Assembly: GCA_900199555.1 (NCBI GenBank)
Contig: FZQZ01000004.1
Coordinates: forward strand, 124,001-188,000
Length of the DNA: 64,000 bases
Direction of reading: 5' to 3'
DNA from: Prevotellaceae bacterium MN60
GTDB lineage: Bacteria; Bacteroidota; Bacteroidia; Bacteroidales; Bacteroidaceae
The notes below the pieces were generated by a model. That model made no database searches. It was not told the DNA's origin and worked only from the letters and a program-made list of their open reading frames with translations. Shown here piece after piece: positions 43,453 through 52,061 of the stretch (its first letter is position 1; the number at the start of each line of letters is the position of its first letter). Both the position numbers and the translations under genes were made by a program.

Positions 43453-44552
43453 TAAGCAAACTCAAGAAGTTTACCGTACAGATGATGACGGGAGCGAACA
43501 TTGCTACAATCATCATCATGCTATTGGTGGGATATAGCGACCGCGTGAATCCCGCTGATCATCCCTTGCTGTCAACCATCGGTATGGTTTTCCCCTTCTT
43601 GCTGCTGGCAAACATGGCTTTTCTGCTGTTTTGGCTTATCTTTAAGTGGAGTAGGGCATGGGTTCCGGTGGTAGGTTTTATCGTTGCGTACGTACCTATC
43701 AGTATATATATACCATTGAGCGTACAGTCGTCGCCACCTGACGGCGCCATCAAACTGGTGTCATATAATGTGTGTAGCTATGGCGGCAACTTCAAATATC
43801 AGAATGGCTTTGAGATGGTAAGCGATTATCTGCACGATGAAGAGGCAGATATCGTATGCCTGCAAGAGGACAACGATACGTGGCGTCGCTGTGTCTTTCA
43901 GGAGTATGAGAAAAAGGGATTTAAGTACAACGATACCATCGTGTTATGCCATGACGAGCTGCGCTTTAATGGCTTGGGCATTCATACCCGTTTCCCCATC
44001 ATTCATCGTGAACGCATCAACTACTCTACCGTCTCTAATAACGGCAGTGCAGCCTGGTGGTTGCAGGTAGGAAAGGATACGCTCGTGGTGGTGAATAATC
44101 ACTTTGAGAGTTGCCACCTGAATCAGCAAGACCGCCAGCAGTATAGACAACTGCTGAAGGGCGAGATGGCCAGAGACTCAGTGCGTGCCGAATCGCAGTT
44201 GCTGATGGTGAAACTGGCAGAGGCTAACGCTAAGCGCTCTAAGCAGATAGAGACTGTGTGCGACTATGTAGAACAATACATTGGACGCTATCCCATCGTC
44301 GTATGTGGCGACTTCAACGATAACCCCATTTCTTTCTCCCGCCATCAGATGGCTAAGAGGCTCCGCGACTGTTTCGTAGAAACAGGTCGGGGAATAGGAT
44401 TGTCGTATAATCAGAAGGCGTTCTCTTTCCGCATCGATCATGTGTTCTGTTCAGAGGATATAACGCCCTATCAGTGCCATATAGATGAAAAAATGGACGC
44501 AAGTGACCATTATCCGATGGTCTGTTGGTTAAAAATTGATGTAAATCCATGA
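43449..44552 (+). CDS. Membrane-anchored endonuclease/exonuclease/phosphatase family protein
   Basis: 367 residues from a GTG start that overlaps the rhomboid stop (GTGA). Two or three N-terminal helices (IATIIIMLLVGY, PFLLLANMAFLLFWLIF, VVGFIVAYVPISIYIPL) are followed by an EEP domain: LVSYNVCSYGG, EADIVCLQED, LVVVNNHFES, PIVVCGDFNDNP, FRIDHVFCS, DASDHYPM. The conserved Asn, Glu, Asp and His residues of the fold are all present, so it should be an active metal-dependent phosphodiesterase. The substrate, DNA or lipid phosphate, cannot be decided. Confidence 0.9.
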   Translation: MISKLKKFTVQMMTGANIATIIIMLLVGYSDRVNPADHPLLSTIGMVFPFLLLANMAFLLFWLIFKWSRAWVPVVGFIVAYVPISIYIPLSVQSSPPDGAIKLVSYNVCSYGGNFKYQNGFEMVSDYLHDEEADIVCLQEDNDTWRRCVFQEYEKKGFKYNDTIVLCHDELRFNGLGIHTRFPIIHRERINYSTVSNNGSAAWWLQVGKDTLVVVNNHFESCHLNQQDRQQYRQLLKGEMARDSVRAESQLLMVKLAEANAKRSKQIETVCDYVEQYIGRYPIVVCGDFNDNPISFSRHQMAKRLRDCFVETGRGIGLSYNQKAFSFRIDHVFCSEDITPYQCHIDEKMDASDHYPMVCWLKIDVNP

Positions 44553-44601
44553 AAAAAGCATGAATTTTCACGATAAATTTCTATAAGTGGAGAAAAATAT
44601 G

Positions 44602-44609
44602 TATATTTG
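44602..44609 (+). promoter_or_regulatory. secDF -7 element
   Basis: TATATTTG followed by CAAG, 48 bp before the ATG. Confidence 0.55.
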
Positions 44610-44657
44610 CAAGCTAAAAATCAGCAATCATAAAAATTCAATAACATAATTAACAAA

Positions 44658-47600
44658 ATGCAAAACAAAGGAATTGTAAAATTTATCGCAATCGTTCTGA
44701 TTCTCGTTTGCAGCTTCTATCTTTCCTTTACGTTTGTGACTCGCCATTACGAGAGTAAGGCAGCTGCCATGAGCGAAGAGGCTGGACAGGAGTATCTCGA
44801 CAGCATCATGAACGAAAAGGTGTACTGCGGAATCTACTCATTCAAGCAGTGCCGCGAGCTGGAGATGGGCCTTGGTCTTGACCTGAAAGGTGGTATGAAC
44901 GTGATTCTTGAGGTTTCAGTACCCGATGTTATCGACGTGCTGGCTGACCACAAGACCGACGCTGCCTACAAAAAGTCAATGGAAGAGGCTAAGAAAGAAG
45001 AAGAGACAAGTCAGAGTGACTTCATCTCGCTGTTCATCAAGTACTGGAAGCAGAACTCTAACGGTCGCCCCTTGGCAGCTGTGTTCGCTACCCAGCAGAT
45101 GAAGGGCAAGGTAAGCACCAACTCAAGCGACTCAGAAGTTGAGAGCGCTCTGCGTGCTGAAGTCCAGTCGGCTGTTGACAACTCATTCAACGTTGTTCGT
45201 AACCGTATCGACAAGTTTGGTGTTGTTCAGCCGAATATCCAGAAGCTGGAAGGTCAGTCAGGTCGTATCATGGTTGAAATGCCTGGCGTTAAGGAGCCCG
45301 AGCGCGTACGTAAGTTGCTGCAGGGTTCTGCTAACCTCGAGTTCTGGGAGACCTATAACACTCAAGAGATTGTTCCCCTGCTGGCTCAGCTGAACCAGAA
45401 GTATGCTATTACCAATGGTGCTGCAGAGGAAGTAGCTGACACTACAGCTACTGAGGCTGCCGATACCACTGCTACTACATCTGCTGCTACTGACTTGGCT
45501 GCTAAGTTGGCTAAGGGCAAGAAGGAGGATAAGGCTGCCGACGCTAAGGCTATCGCTGAAGCTAAGAAGCAGAATCCGCTGTTCAGCGTATTCCAGCCTC
45601 TTCAGGGTCAGGGCCTGGCTATCGTTGGTTATGCTAATGTCCGCGATACCGCAGAGGTTGACAAGATCATCTACTCAGAAGTTGCCGCTCAGGTACTGCC
45701 TGCAGAGTGTAAGCTCCGCTGGGGTGCTAAGCCCGAGGACTTCGGTGGTCAGAACACTAAGGGTGATGTATTTGCTCTGTATGCACTGAAGATTACTGAG
45801 CCTAACGGCCGTGCTCCACTGGAGGGTGATGTTATCACCTCTTCTAAGGACGACTTCGACCAGATGGGTCACCCCTCTGTTTCTATGCAGATGAACTCTG
45901 ACGGTGCTCGTCGCTGGAGCCAGATTACTAAGCAGAACATTGGTCGTGGCGTTGCCATCGTACTGGATGACGCTGTTTACTCTGCTCCTCGTATCCTGTC
46001 ACAGATTGATGGTGGTAACTCTCAGATTACTGGTAACTTCACCATCGAAGATACAAAAGACTTGGCTAACACACTGAACTCTGGTAAGATGCCTGCTCCT
46101 ACTCGCATCGTACAGGAAGAGGTTGTTGGTCCTTCACTGGGTGCACAGTCTATCCAGCAGGGTATCATCTCATTCGTCGTAGCTTTCGTGCTGCTGATGG
46201 TTTACATGATTATGCTGTATGGATTCGTTCCTGGTATCCTCGCTGATATCGCTCTGCTGTTCAACCTGTTCTTCACACTGGGTATCCTTACCTCGTTCCA
46301 GGCTGCTCTGACAATGCCTGGTATCGCTGGTATCGTACTGACTCTGGGTACCGCTGTGGATGCTAACGTGCTTATCTATGAGCGTATCAAGGAAGAGCTG
46401 AAGCGCGGTCTGAGCCTGAAGGAAGCGCTGCAGAAGGGTTACTCTAACGCTTTCTCTGCTATCTTCGACTCTAACGTAACTTCTCTGATTACTGGTTTCA
46501 TCCTGTTGTTCTTCGGTACAGGTCCTGTAAAGGGCTTCGCTACTACTTGGATTATCGGTATCTTCTGCTCTTTCTTCACCGCTGTATTCCTGACTCGTCT
46601 GGTTTACGAGAACCGTCTGAAGAAGGACAAGTGGTTGAACCTGACCTTCGTTACCGCTTACTCTAAGAACTTGATGCAGAATGCTCACTACAACTTCATG
46701 GGCGCTTACAAGAAGAGCTTCGTTGTTTGGGGCGTGCTGGCTATCGCCTTCGTATGCTGCTTCTTCGTTCGTGGCTTGAGCCAGAGCATCGACTTCACTG
46801 GTGGTCGCAACTATGTTGTTACTCTCGATAAGGAGACTCCCGTAGAGGAGGTTCGTCTGGCACTGACTGGTGCATTCGTAAACACTCTCGGTGAGAACGC
46901 TGGTAAGGAGGCTAACACAAGTGTTATCGCTCTGGGTACCGATGGCAAGACCATCCGTGTATCTACTAACTGGGATATCGAGTCTAACAATCCTAACGTA
47001 GACGATGAGGCTGAGACAATCCTTTACAAGGCACTGAAGAAGGGTGGCTTTGTAAGTCAGGAGAATGTTGAGGCATTCAAGAATCCTGATGTTCGTCAGG
47101 GTGGTTCAATCATCAGCTCAGCAAAGGTTGGTCCTGCTGTTGCTAAGGATATCACCTACGGTGCTATCTACAGCGTGTTTATCGCTCTTGTAGCAATCTT
47201 CATTTACATCTTGATTCGTTTCCGCAACCTCGCTTACTCTGCAGGTGCTGTTATCGCACTGGCTTTGGATGCTCTGGTTGTAATCGGTATGTACTCAGCT
47301 CTGTGGGGTATCGTTCCAATGTCATTGGAAATCGATCAGGTATTCATCGGTGCTATCCTGACCGTGATTGGTTATTCAATCAACGATAAGGTGGTAGTAT
47401 TCGACCGTATCCGTGAGAACTTCCAGCTCTATGGCAAGCGTGACCGTCAGCAGTTGTTCAACGATTCACTGAATCAGACACTGGCTCGTACCATCAATAC
47501 CTCTGTAACAACATTGATCGTATTGCTGTGTATCTTCATCCTCGGTGGTGACTCAATCCGCAGCTTCTCATTCGCAATGATTCTCGGTGTTGTTGTTGGT

Positions 47601-47693
47601 ACATTGTCTTCACTGTTCATTGCTGCTCCTACAGCATTCCTCGTAATGGGTCGTACCATCCGCGAGACTGACAGTGACGTTGTCAACGCATAA
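44658..47693 (+). CDS. secDF: Protein translocase subunit SecDF (fused SecD-SecF)
   Basis: 1011 residues. The SecD half (1-660: LGLDLKGGMNVILEVSVPD, VVRNRIDKFGVVQPNIQ, TAVDANVLIYERIKEELKRG) is fused to the SecF half (SIDFTGGRNYVV, IGYSINDKVVVFDRIREN), giving twelve membrane helices. It uses the proton gradient to help the Sec channel release exported proteins. The fusion is normal in Bacteroidota. A low-complexity Ala/Thr/Lys-rich linker (about 255-305) lies in the first periplasmic domain. Confidence 0.96.
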   Translation: MQNKGIVKFIAIVLILVCSFYLSFTFVTRHYESKAAAMSEEAGQEYLDSIMNEKVYCGIYSFKQCRELEMGLGLDLKGGMNVILEVSVPDVIDVLADHKTDAAYKKSMEEAKKEEETSQSDFISLFIKYWKQNSNGRPLAAVFATQQMKGKVSTNSSDSEVESALRAEVQSAVDNSFNVVRNRIDKFGVVQPNIQKLEGQSGRIMVEMPGVKEPERVRKLLQGSANLEFWETYNTQEIVPLLAQLNQKYAITNGAAEEVADTTATEAADTTATTSAATDLAAKLAKGKKEDKAADAKAIAEAKKQNPLFSVFQPLQGQGLAIVGYANVRDTAEVDKIIYSEVAAQVLPAECKLRWGAKPEDFGGQNTKGDVFALYALKITEPNGRAPLEGDVITSSKDDFDQMGHPSVSMQMNSDGARRWSQITKQNIGRGVAIVLDDAVYSAPRILSQIDGGNSQITGNFTIEDTKDLANTLNSGKMPAPTRIVQEEVVGPSLGAQSIQQGIISFVVAFVLLMVYMIMLYGFVPGILADIALLFNLFFTLGILTSFQAALTMPGIAGIVLTLGTAVDANVLIYERIKEELKRGLSLKEALQKGYSNAFSAIFDSNVTSLITGFILLFFGTGPVKGFATTWIIGIFCSFFTAVFLTRLVYENRLKKDKWLNLTFVTAYSKNLMQNAHYNFMGAYKKSFVVWGVLAIAFVCCFFVRGLSQSIDFTGGRNYVVTLDKETPVEEVRLALTGAFVNTLGENAGKEANTSVIALGTDGKTIRVSTNWDIESNNPNVDDEAETILYKALKKGGFVSQENVEAFKNPDVRQGGSIISSAKVGPAVAKDITYGAIYSVFIALVAIFIYILIRFRNLAYSAGAVIALALDALVVIGMYSALWGIVPMSLEIDQVFIGAILTVIGYSINDKVVVFDRIRENFQLYGKRDRQQLFNDSLNQTLARTINTSVTTLIVLLCIFILGGDSIRSFSFAMILGVVVGTLSSLFIAAPTAFLVMGRTIRETDSDVVNA

Positions 47694-47716
47694 GTAACAA
47701 ACAAGAATACGAAAAA

Positions 47717-47757
47717 ATCAGCCCGCTTCCAATAGGAGGCGGGCCGATTTTTTTTTT
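47717..47757 (+). terminator. Intrinsic terminator after secDF
   Basis: GC-rich stem (AGCCCGC / GCGGGCC region) with an AATA loop, then T10. Confidence 0.9.
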
Positions 47758-47759
47758 AT

Positions 47760-47859
47760 CTAGAATCTCTAGAACTTCTAGTATCTCTAGATAATCTAGA
47801 AAATCTAGACTCTCTAGGATATCCTAGGAAACCCTAGGACTTCCTAGAAAAAATCCTAG
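47760..47859. repeat. CTAG array, eleven CTAG words in 100 bp
   Basis: CTAG begins at 47760, 47769, 47778, 47787, 47796, 47805, 47814, 47824, 47834, 47844 and 47856: six intervals of exactly 9 nt, then three of 10 and one of 12. The last CTAG includes the TAG stop of the MaoC gene (minus strand). Confidence 0.9.
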
Positions 47860-48320
47860 TTAAAATAATAAAGGAATGCAGCGATACCTTCAAGAGCAGG
47901 CTTGCGCTGTCCCTCAATCTCGATTCTAAACTTAATCTCTGCCTTGCAGATGCCACGCAGGTTCTGAATGCTGTGAAGGGTGGTAACCAAGCGAACGCGA
48001 GAACCAGTGATGACGGGCTGACCGAAACGCATATCTGTCATACCATAGTTTACAAGCATCTTGATATTGTTTACCTCGATAATCTGGTCCCACATATAAG
48101 GCAGCAGACTGAGAGTCAGATAGCCGTGAGCTATAGTTGACTTGTAAGGACTCTCTTCCTTGGCACGCTCTACATCTACATGAATCCACTGGTGGTCTAA
48201 TGTAGCATCGGCAAACAGATTGATACGGTCTTGATCTACCTGCAGCCATTCAGAGGCTCCTAACTCTTCGCCCAAATGAGCGGCAAACTCGTCGTACGAG
48301 TTAATAACTAATTTTCCCAT
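47856..48320 (-). CDS. MaoC-like (R)-specific hydratase/dehydratase
   Basis: 154 residues from the ATG at 48320; the longer frame to 48506 crosses the tRNA-Arg gene and is not real. This is a hot-dog fold: WLQVDQDRINLFADATLDHQWIHVDVERAK carries the catalytic Asp/His pair (D..D.QWIH), and TIAHGYLTLSLLP the family G-H-G-like turn. Such enzymes hydrate trans-2-enoyl-CoA or related thioesters. Its stop codon is part of the CTAG array. Its promoter is divergent from that of tRNA-Arg. Confidence 0.9.
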   Translation of the reverse strand: MGKLVINSYDEFAAHLGEELGASEWLQVDQDRINLFADATLDHQWIHVDVERAKEESPYKSTIAHGYLTLSLLPYMWDQIIEVNNIKMLVNYGMTDMRFGQPVITGSRVRLVTTLHSIQNLRGICKAEIKFRIEIEGQRKPALEGIAAFLYYFN

Positions 48321-48351
48321 ATTTTTTAATTGTTTTTGTGAAATTCTACTG

Positions 48352-48359
48352 CAAAGGTA
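48352..48359 (-). promoter_or_regulatory. -7 element for the MaoC gene
   Basis: TACCTTTG on the minus strand followed by CAG, 31 bp before the ATG. Confidence 0.65.
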
Positions 48360-48382
48360 GTCAATTATTCGCAGAAAATAAC

Positions 48383-48390
48383 TACCTTTG
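48383..48390 (+). promoter_or_regulatory. -7 element for tRNA-Arg
   Basis: TACCTTTG followed by CAG, 14 bp before the tRNA; divergent from the MaoC promoter. Confidence 0.65.
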
Positions 48391-48404
48391 CAGTACTTTT
48401 TCTT

Positions 48405-48476
48405 GCCCTGATAGTTAAATGGATATAACAAGGTCCTCCTAAGACTTAGTTCCGCGTTCGATTCGCGGTCGGGGTA
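48405..48476 (+). tRNA. tRNA-Arg (anticodon CCT)
   Basis: 72 nt. Acceptor GCCCTGA / TCGGGGT (with G-T pairs), D stem GTTA/TAAC, anticodon arm AGGTC-CTCCTAA-GACTT with CCT, T arm CCGCG-TTCGATT-CGCGG, discriminator A. Confidence 0.9.
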
Positions 48477-48479
48477 CAG

Positions 48480-48512
48480 AGTGAGAAGCCAATGATGGTT
48501 TCTCACTTTTTT
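48480..48512 (+). terminator. Intrinsic terminator after tRNA-Arg
   Basis: AGTGAGAAGCC / GGTTTCTCACT stem, 6-nt loop, T6. Confidence 0.85.
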
Positions 48513-48517
48513 CTTTC

Positions 48518-49213
48518 TCAGTCTTTCTTCGTGAAACTAAGCGTGAGGATGCTACAGCGGATGTCTTCTACATCCTTAAGTGCATTGATGCAGGCACAAA
48601 GGGTGGCACCAGTGGTACAGACATCATCGATGAGCAGTACATGGCGACCGGTTAGTTCGTGGTCGTCGACAAGTTGGAAGGTGTCGCTGACATTCTCTTG
48701 GCGTTCCCAACGAAAGAGCTTGGTCTGACTTTGGTGAAAGCTTTTGCGACGCAAAGCCTTGGTGATAACAGGCAGATGGGTGAGTTGATGGATGCCAATG
48801 GCTAACTGCTCGCTTTGGTTGTAGCCGCGCTGGCGCATTCGCTTGTCAGCAAGTGGTACGGGGAGTAGGGCATCGATATCTTGAAAGAAGTCTGATGGTA
48901 TCATTTCTTGCGCCATGATACGACCAAGGTCTATGCCGATATCGGGATGGTTGGCATACTTTAGTTGATAGACCATCTGCGCAGGGTCTGAATGGGGGTG
49001 GAAGTAAACAAACGCAGCAGCCTTCTCAATAGGCACTAATCCCCAAAACAATCGAGCCATCTTATTGTCGTAGGGCGTGAGATGAAAGTCGGTGCGATGC
49101 AGGCTGAAAAGGCAAGAACAACAGACACTATGCTCTGTGGGGGCTAGGCGATGGTTGCAAATCACGCACATGCGCGGTGAGACACAATCCAAGAAACGAG
49201 ACCACCAATTCAT
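48518..49213 (-). CDS. ComF family phosphoribosyltransferase-like protein
   Basis: 231 residues. An N-terminal four-cysteine zinc site (CVICNHRL...CCSCLFSLH) precedes a type I PRTase fold with the PRPP loop HVLLIDDVCTTGATLCACINAL and the family ALLPVPLADKRMRQRGYNQSEQLA. ComF homologues support DNA uptake and recombination in competent bacteria, but many carriers are not known to be competent. It follows recX by 9 bp in a prmC-recX-comF operon. Confidence 0.92.
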   Translation of the reverse strand: MNWWSRFLDCVSPRMCVICNHRLAPTEHSVCCSCLFSLHRTDFHLTPYDNKMARLFWGLVPIEKAAAFVYFHPHSDPAQMVYQLKYANHPDIGIDLGRIMAQEMIPSDFFQDIDALLPVPLADKRMRQRGYNQSEQLAIGIHQLTHLPVITKALRRKSFHQSQTKLFRWERQENVSDTFQLVDDHELTGRHVLLIDDVCTTGATLCACINALKDVEDIRCSILTLSFTKKD

Positions 49214-49218
49214 CGTTG

Positions 49219-49272
49219 CTAGTTATTCTAGATTCTCTAGACTATCTAGATCTTCTAGATCATCTAGATTTA
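49219..49272. repeat. CTAG array at the 3' end of recX, exact 9-nt period
   Basis: CTAG begins at 49219, 49228, 49237, 49246, 49255 and 49264, all 9 nt apart. Most of it is translated in frame as the last residues of RecX (LDDLEDLDSLENLE). Confidence 0.9.
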
Positions 49273-49717
49273 TACACTGGCGAATAATATCAAAGGTAAA
49301 GCCGCGGCCCAGTGCAAAGCGCATGAGCTTCTGGTTTAGCTGGTAATCATTGGCTGCTTTGGTGCTACGGCGCTTCTGCTTGAGCAGAGGGCGTAACACA
49401 CTGATGTATTCTTCATCATCAATCTCGTCGAGCACCTGCTGACGGATATCTTCATCAATATGTTTCTGCCAGAGGGCTTGCTCTACCTTGCGACGGCCCC
49501 ACTTGTTATAGCGTACCTTATCCTTTACGAATGCACGGGCATAGCGTTCGTCGTCAACATAGCGCTCACTGACAAGGCGCTGCATCACGCGAGCTTGCGC
49601 CTCATCGTCAAGCTCCCAACGGCGCATTTTCTCTAACATTTCATATTGGCAGTGCTCTGCTTGTGCACAGAGGGCTGCCAGTGTCAGGTAGGCATCTTGT
49701 TCGCTCTTTTGTTTCAT
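49223..49717 (-). CDS. recX: RecX family recombination regulator
   Basis: 164 residues, with the three-helix repeats of RecX (ALCAQAEHCQYEMLEKMRRWELDDEAQARVMQRLVSERYVDDERYARAFVKDKVRYNKWGRRKVEQAL). It modulates RecA filaments. The last 14 residues (LDDLEDLDSLENLE) are the translation of a CTAG array and are not expected in the family, so the native C-terminus was probably replaced or extended. It overlaps prmC by 4 bp. Confidence 0.9.
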   Translation of the reverse strand: MKQKSEQDAYLTLAALCAQAEHCQYEMLEKMRRWELDDEAQARVMQRLVSERYVDDERYARAFVKDKVRYNKWGRRKVEQALWQKHIDEDIRQQVLDEIDDEEYISVLRPLLKQKRRSTKAANDYQLNQKLMRFALGRGFTFDIIRQCINLDDLEDLDSLENLE

Positions 49718-50562
49718 CGTTGTGCGTTTATCATTCTTGGTTTGCCGAATTGGTCTTCCTTTATTTCGATGTCGTGGTACGACATCGCGCTTAACATCTC
49801 TAGCATCTCGTTGGCATAGATGGGATTGATTTCAAAGTAGAGTGTTCCACCGGGTTTCAATGCCGTCAGTCCGTATGCAGCAATGGTGCGATAGAAGAGT
49901 AGCGGGTCTTCGTCGGGAACAAAGAGGGCGGTATGTGGCTCATGCTCTAATACGTTCTGCTCCATCTGCTCGCGTTCCTTATTACATATATAAGGGGGAT
50001 TGCTGACAATGATGTCGAAAGGTGAGTGATGGTGAGTGATAGGTGAGAGTATATCAACCTCTTCAAAGGTGACATCGGCATTTAGCTGTTGAGCATTCTT
50101 GCGGGCAATCTCTAATGCTGCAGGTGAGATGTCCCAAGCAGTGACCTGACTATGAGGAATATCGAGTGCCAGCGTGATAGCGATACAACCACTGCCCGTA
50201 CCAATATCAAGAATATGAGGGCAGAAGGGAGAACCATCTGCAACAGGATGTTTCTGGCTTATCCATTGGCATAGCTCTGCAGTTTCCGGTCTGGGTATCA
50301 GTACACCGGGCGCTACATGGAAGGTGCGTCCGCAGAAAGAGGCTTCGCCTAAGATATATTGTACGGGTTCTTGATGTTGTAGTCGTTCTGCAATTCCCGC
50401 TAGTTCTGCTTGGCTATTTGCCGATAATTGTGTATCTTTGCCGAGGTAAATGTCTGACAGTGATAGACCGAAGCGTACCTCATACACCATCTGTGCGATA
50501 GCTTTTGCTTCGCCATCGCCATAGGTGGGTGCTAAGAGGTGCCACAATTCATTGTAAGTCAT
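49714..50562 (-). CDS. prmC: Release factor glutamine methyltransferase
   Basis: 282 residues. It methylates the Gln of the GGQ motif in peptide chain release factors. The N-terminal helical part is followed by the SAM fold (HILDIGTGSGCIAITLAL, VTAWDISPAALEIARKNA) and the substrate motif VSNPPYI. A -7 element (50568-50575) lies only 5 bp before the ATG, so its mRNA may be leaderless. It heads the prmC-recX-comF operon. Confidence 0.94.
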   Translation of the reverse strand: MTYNELWHLLAPTYGDGEAKAIAQMVYEVRFGLSLSDIYLGKDTQLSANSQAELAGIAERLQHQEPVQYILGEASFCGRTFHVAPGVLIPRPETAELCQWISQKHPVADGSPFCPHILDIGTGSGCIAITLALDIPHSQVTAWDISPAALEIARKNAQQLNADVTFEEVDILSPITHHHSPFDIIVSNPPYICNKEREQMEQNVLEHEPHTALFVPDEDPLLFYRTIAAYGLTALKPGGTLYFEINPIYANEMLEMLSAMSYHDIEIKEDQFGKPRMINAQR

Positions 50563-50567
50563 GACTG

Positions 50568-50575
50568 CAAAATTA
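50568..50575 (-). promoter_or_regulatory. prmC -7 element, very close to the start codon
   Basis: TAATTTTG on the minus strand, followed by CAGTC and then ATG. Transcription would start at or next to the initiation codon. Confidence 0.55.
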
Positions 50576-50582
50576 CAAAAAA

Positions 50583-50614
50583 GTAGAAAGGTATAAAAGT
50601 AAAAAGATAAAAAA
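50583..50614 (+). repeat. A-rich GTAGAAAGGTA repeat before ribD
   Basis: GTAGAAAGGTATAAAAGTAA then AAAGAT... resembles the element before the lipoprotein gene at 62938 (shared GTAGAAAGGTA). It provides the ribD 5' leader; no -7 element is obvious. Confidence 0.5.
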
Positions 50615-51571
50615 GTGATGAGCGAAGACGAAAAATATATGCAACGCTGTCTGCAACTGGCAGCAAATGGTATTCAGGGCGCACGTCCTAATCCGATGGT
50701 GGGTGCAGTGATTGTGGCTCCATTCACCAGTGACTACTCACCTTCCACCACAAAGATTATCGGTGAGGGCTATCATGTGCGCTGTGGACAGGCGCATGCC
50801 GAGGTGAATGCTTTTGCGAGTGTAAAGCCCGAAGACGAGGCATTGCTGAAGGATGCAACCATCTACGTGAGTCTGGAACCTTGCTCACATTATGGTAAGA
50901 CACCGCCCTGTGCTGACCTTATCATCAAGAAAGGTGTAAAGCGCGTGGTTGTAGGATGCGTTGATCCCTTTGCCGAAGTGCAGGGTAGGGGCATTAAGAA
51001 ATTACAGGATGCTGGTATCGAAGTGACTGTTGGTGTCTTAGAGAAGGAATGCCAGTGGCTGAATCGTCGTTTCTTTACTTATCACTCGCTGCATCGTCCG
51101 TATATCATCCTGAAGTGGGCACAGACGGCTAATGGCTTTATTGATAATCAAGGACAGGCTCTGCAGATATCTAATGAACAGACACAGATGCTCAGTCATC
51201 AGCTTCGTGCAGAAGAGGATGCTATCCTTGTGGGACATACAACAGAGTCAAGAGAACATCCGCAGTTGACCGTTCGCCATTGGGTAGGACCTAATCCGAA
51301 GCGTGTAGTGCTGACGCATCAGCGCCCTCTGCAACAACTGATTGACGACCTTTATCAGCAAGGTATACAATCACTCATCGTGGAAGGCGGTCGCCAAACG
51401 CATGAGTCATTTATAGAGGCTGGTCTTTGGGACGAGATAAGGGTGGAGACGGGTGCGATGACGGTTAGCGATGGTACACATGCTCCACAGTTGCCCAGCA
51501 ATGTCATCCTGCTTTCATCAGAAGTCTATGGTGACAATGATATCAAGCGATATATCAAAGCCAATGAATAA
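50615..51571 (+). CDS. ribD: Riboflavin biosynthesis deaminase/reductase
   Basis: 318 residues, bifunctional. The N-terminal deaminase carries the zinc site HAEVNAF ... PCSHYGKTPPCADLI; the C-terminal reductase (YIILKWAQTANGFIDNQGQ, EDAILVGHTT, LIVEGGRQTHESFIEAGLWDEI) reduces the ribosyl group. Together they perform the second and third steps of riboflavin synthesis. It is slightly shorter than typical RibD (about 350), with a compact reductase. No other rib gene adjoins it. Confidence 0.95.
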   Translation: MMSEDEKYMQRCLQLAANGIQGARPNPMVGAVIVAPFTSDYSPSTTKIIGEGYHVRCGQAHAEVNAFASVKPEDEALLKDATIYVSLEPCSHYGKTPPCADLIIKKGVKRVVVGCVDPFAEVQGRGIKKLQDAGIEVTVGVLEKECQWLNRRFFTYHSLHRPYIILKWAQTANGFIDNQGQALQISNEQTQMLSHQLRAEEDAILVGHTTESREHPQLTVRHWVGPNPKRVVLTHQRPLQQLIDDLYQQGIQSLIVEGGRQTHESFIEAGLWDEIRVETGAMTVSDGTHAPQLPSNVILLSSEVYGDNDIKRYIKANE

Positions 51572-51575
51572 GAAA

Positions 51576-51595
51576 CCCCTCCAGAAGTGGAGGGG
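51576..51595. terminator. Hairpin between ribD and RNase H
   Basis: CCCCTCCA-GAAG-TGGAGGGG, 8-bp perfect stem with a 4-nt loop, between converging genes; the flanks are moderately T/A-rich. Confidence 0.75.
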
Positions 51596-51602
51596 CTATC
51601 TT

Positions 51603-52061
51603 TTATTTTCTTCCAAAGTCTGCAGGTACTTCACCCCACTTGGAGGTTTCCCACTTTATGATAGGATTGCGCCAAGTATGCGTTTGTAGCCAGCGTTCTG
51701 CGCGCAGAATTATCTGATAGAGCGGCTCTGTCTCGGGAGTGCGCTCTAATTTTGTCTTGCATTTACGCTTCTGTACCCACAGGATGGCATTATATGAATC
51801 GCTGTAGATGGCCTTGTCGTGCAAACCTTTCTGCTGCATCAACGCCAATGCATGCACAATAGCCAAGAACTCTCCGATATTATTGGTGCCCTTCATCGGA
51901 CCGAAGTGGAACACGCGATAGCCTGTTTGCAGGTCAATCGCCTGATACTCCATTGGCCCAGGATTGCCACTGCAAGCAGCATCTACAGCCCACGCGTCTG
52001 CCCTTACCTCAAGGGGCAAGGGCAGTACGGTGTCGTTTCTATAGTCGGGAGGATTCTGCAT
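51603..52061 (-). CDS. Ribonuclease H family protein
   Basis: 152 residues. The RNase H fold carries the acidic residues in VDAACSGNPG, NNIGEFLAIVHALAL, IYSDSYNAILWV and EVPADFGRK, in the expected order. It degrades RNA in RNA-DNA hybrids. It lacks the N-terminal viroplasmin-like domain seen in many Bacteroidota RNase H proteins. Its ATG overlaps the argS stop (TAATG), so it is translationally coupled to argS. Confidence 0.85.
   Translation of the reverse strand: MQNPPDYRNDTVLPLPLEVRADAWAVDAACSGNPGPMEYQAIDLQTGYRVFHFGPMKGTNNIGEFLAIVHALALMQQKGLHDKAIYSDSYNAILWVQKRKCKTKLERTPETEPLYQIILRAERWLQTHTWRNPIIKWETSKWGEVPADFGRK

Noticed and set aside
47760..47859. CRISPR array
   Set aside because: Units are 9-10 nt with no spacer structure and no cas genes nearby.
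48321..48506. N-terminal extension of the MaoC protein
   Set aside because: It would read across tRNA-Arg and the promoters; ATG 48320 has the family start.
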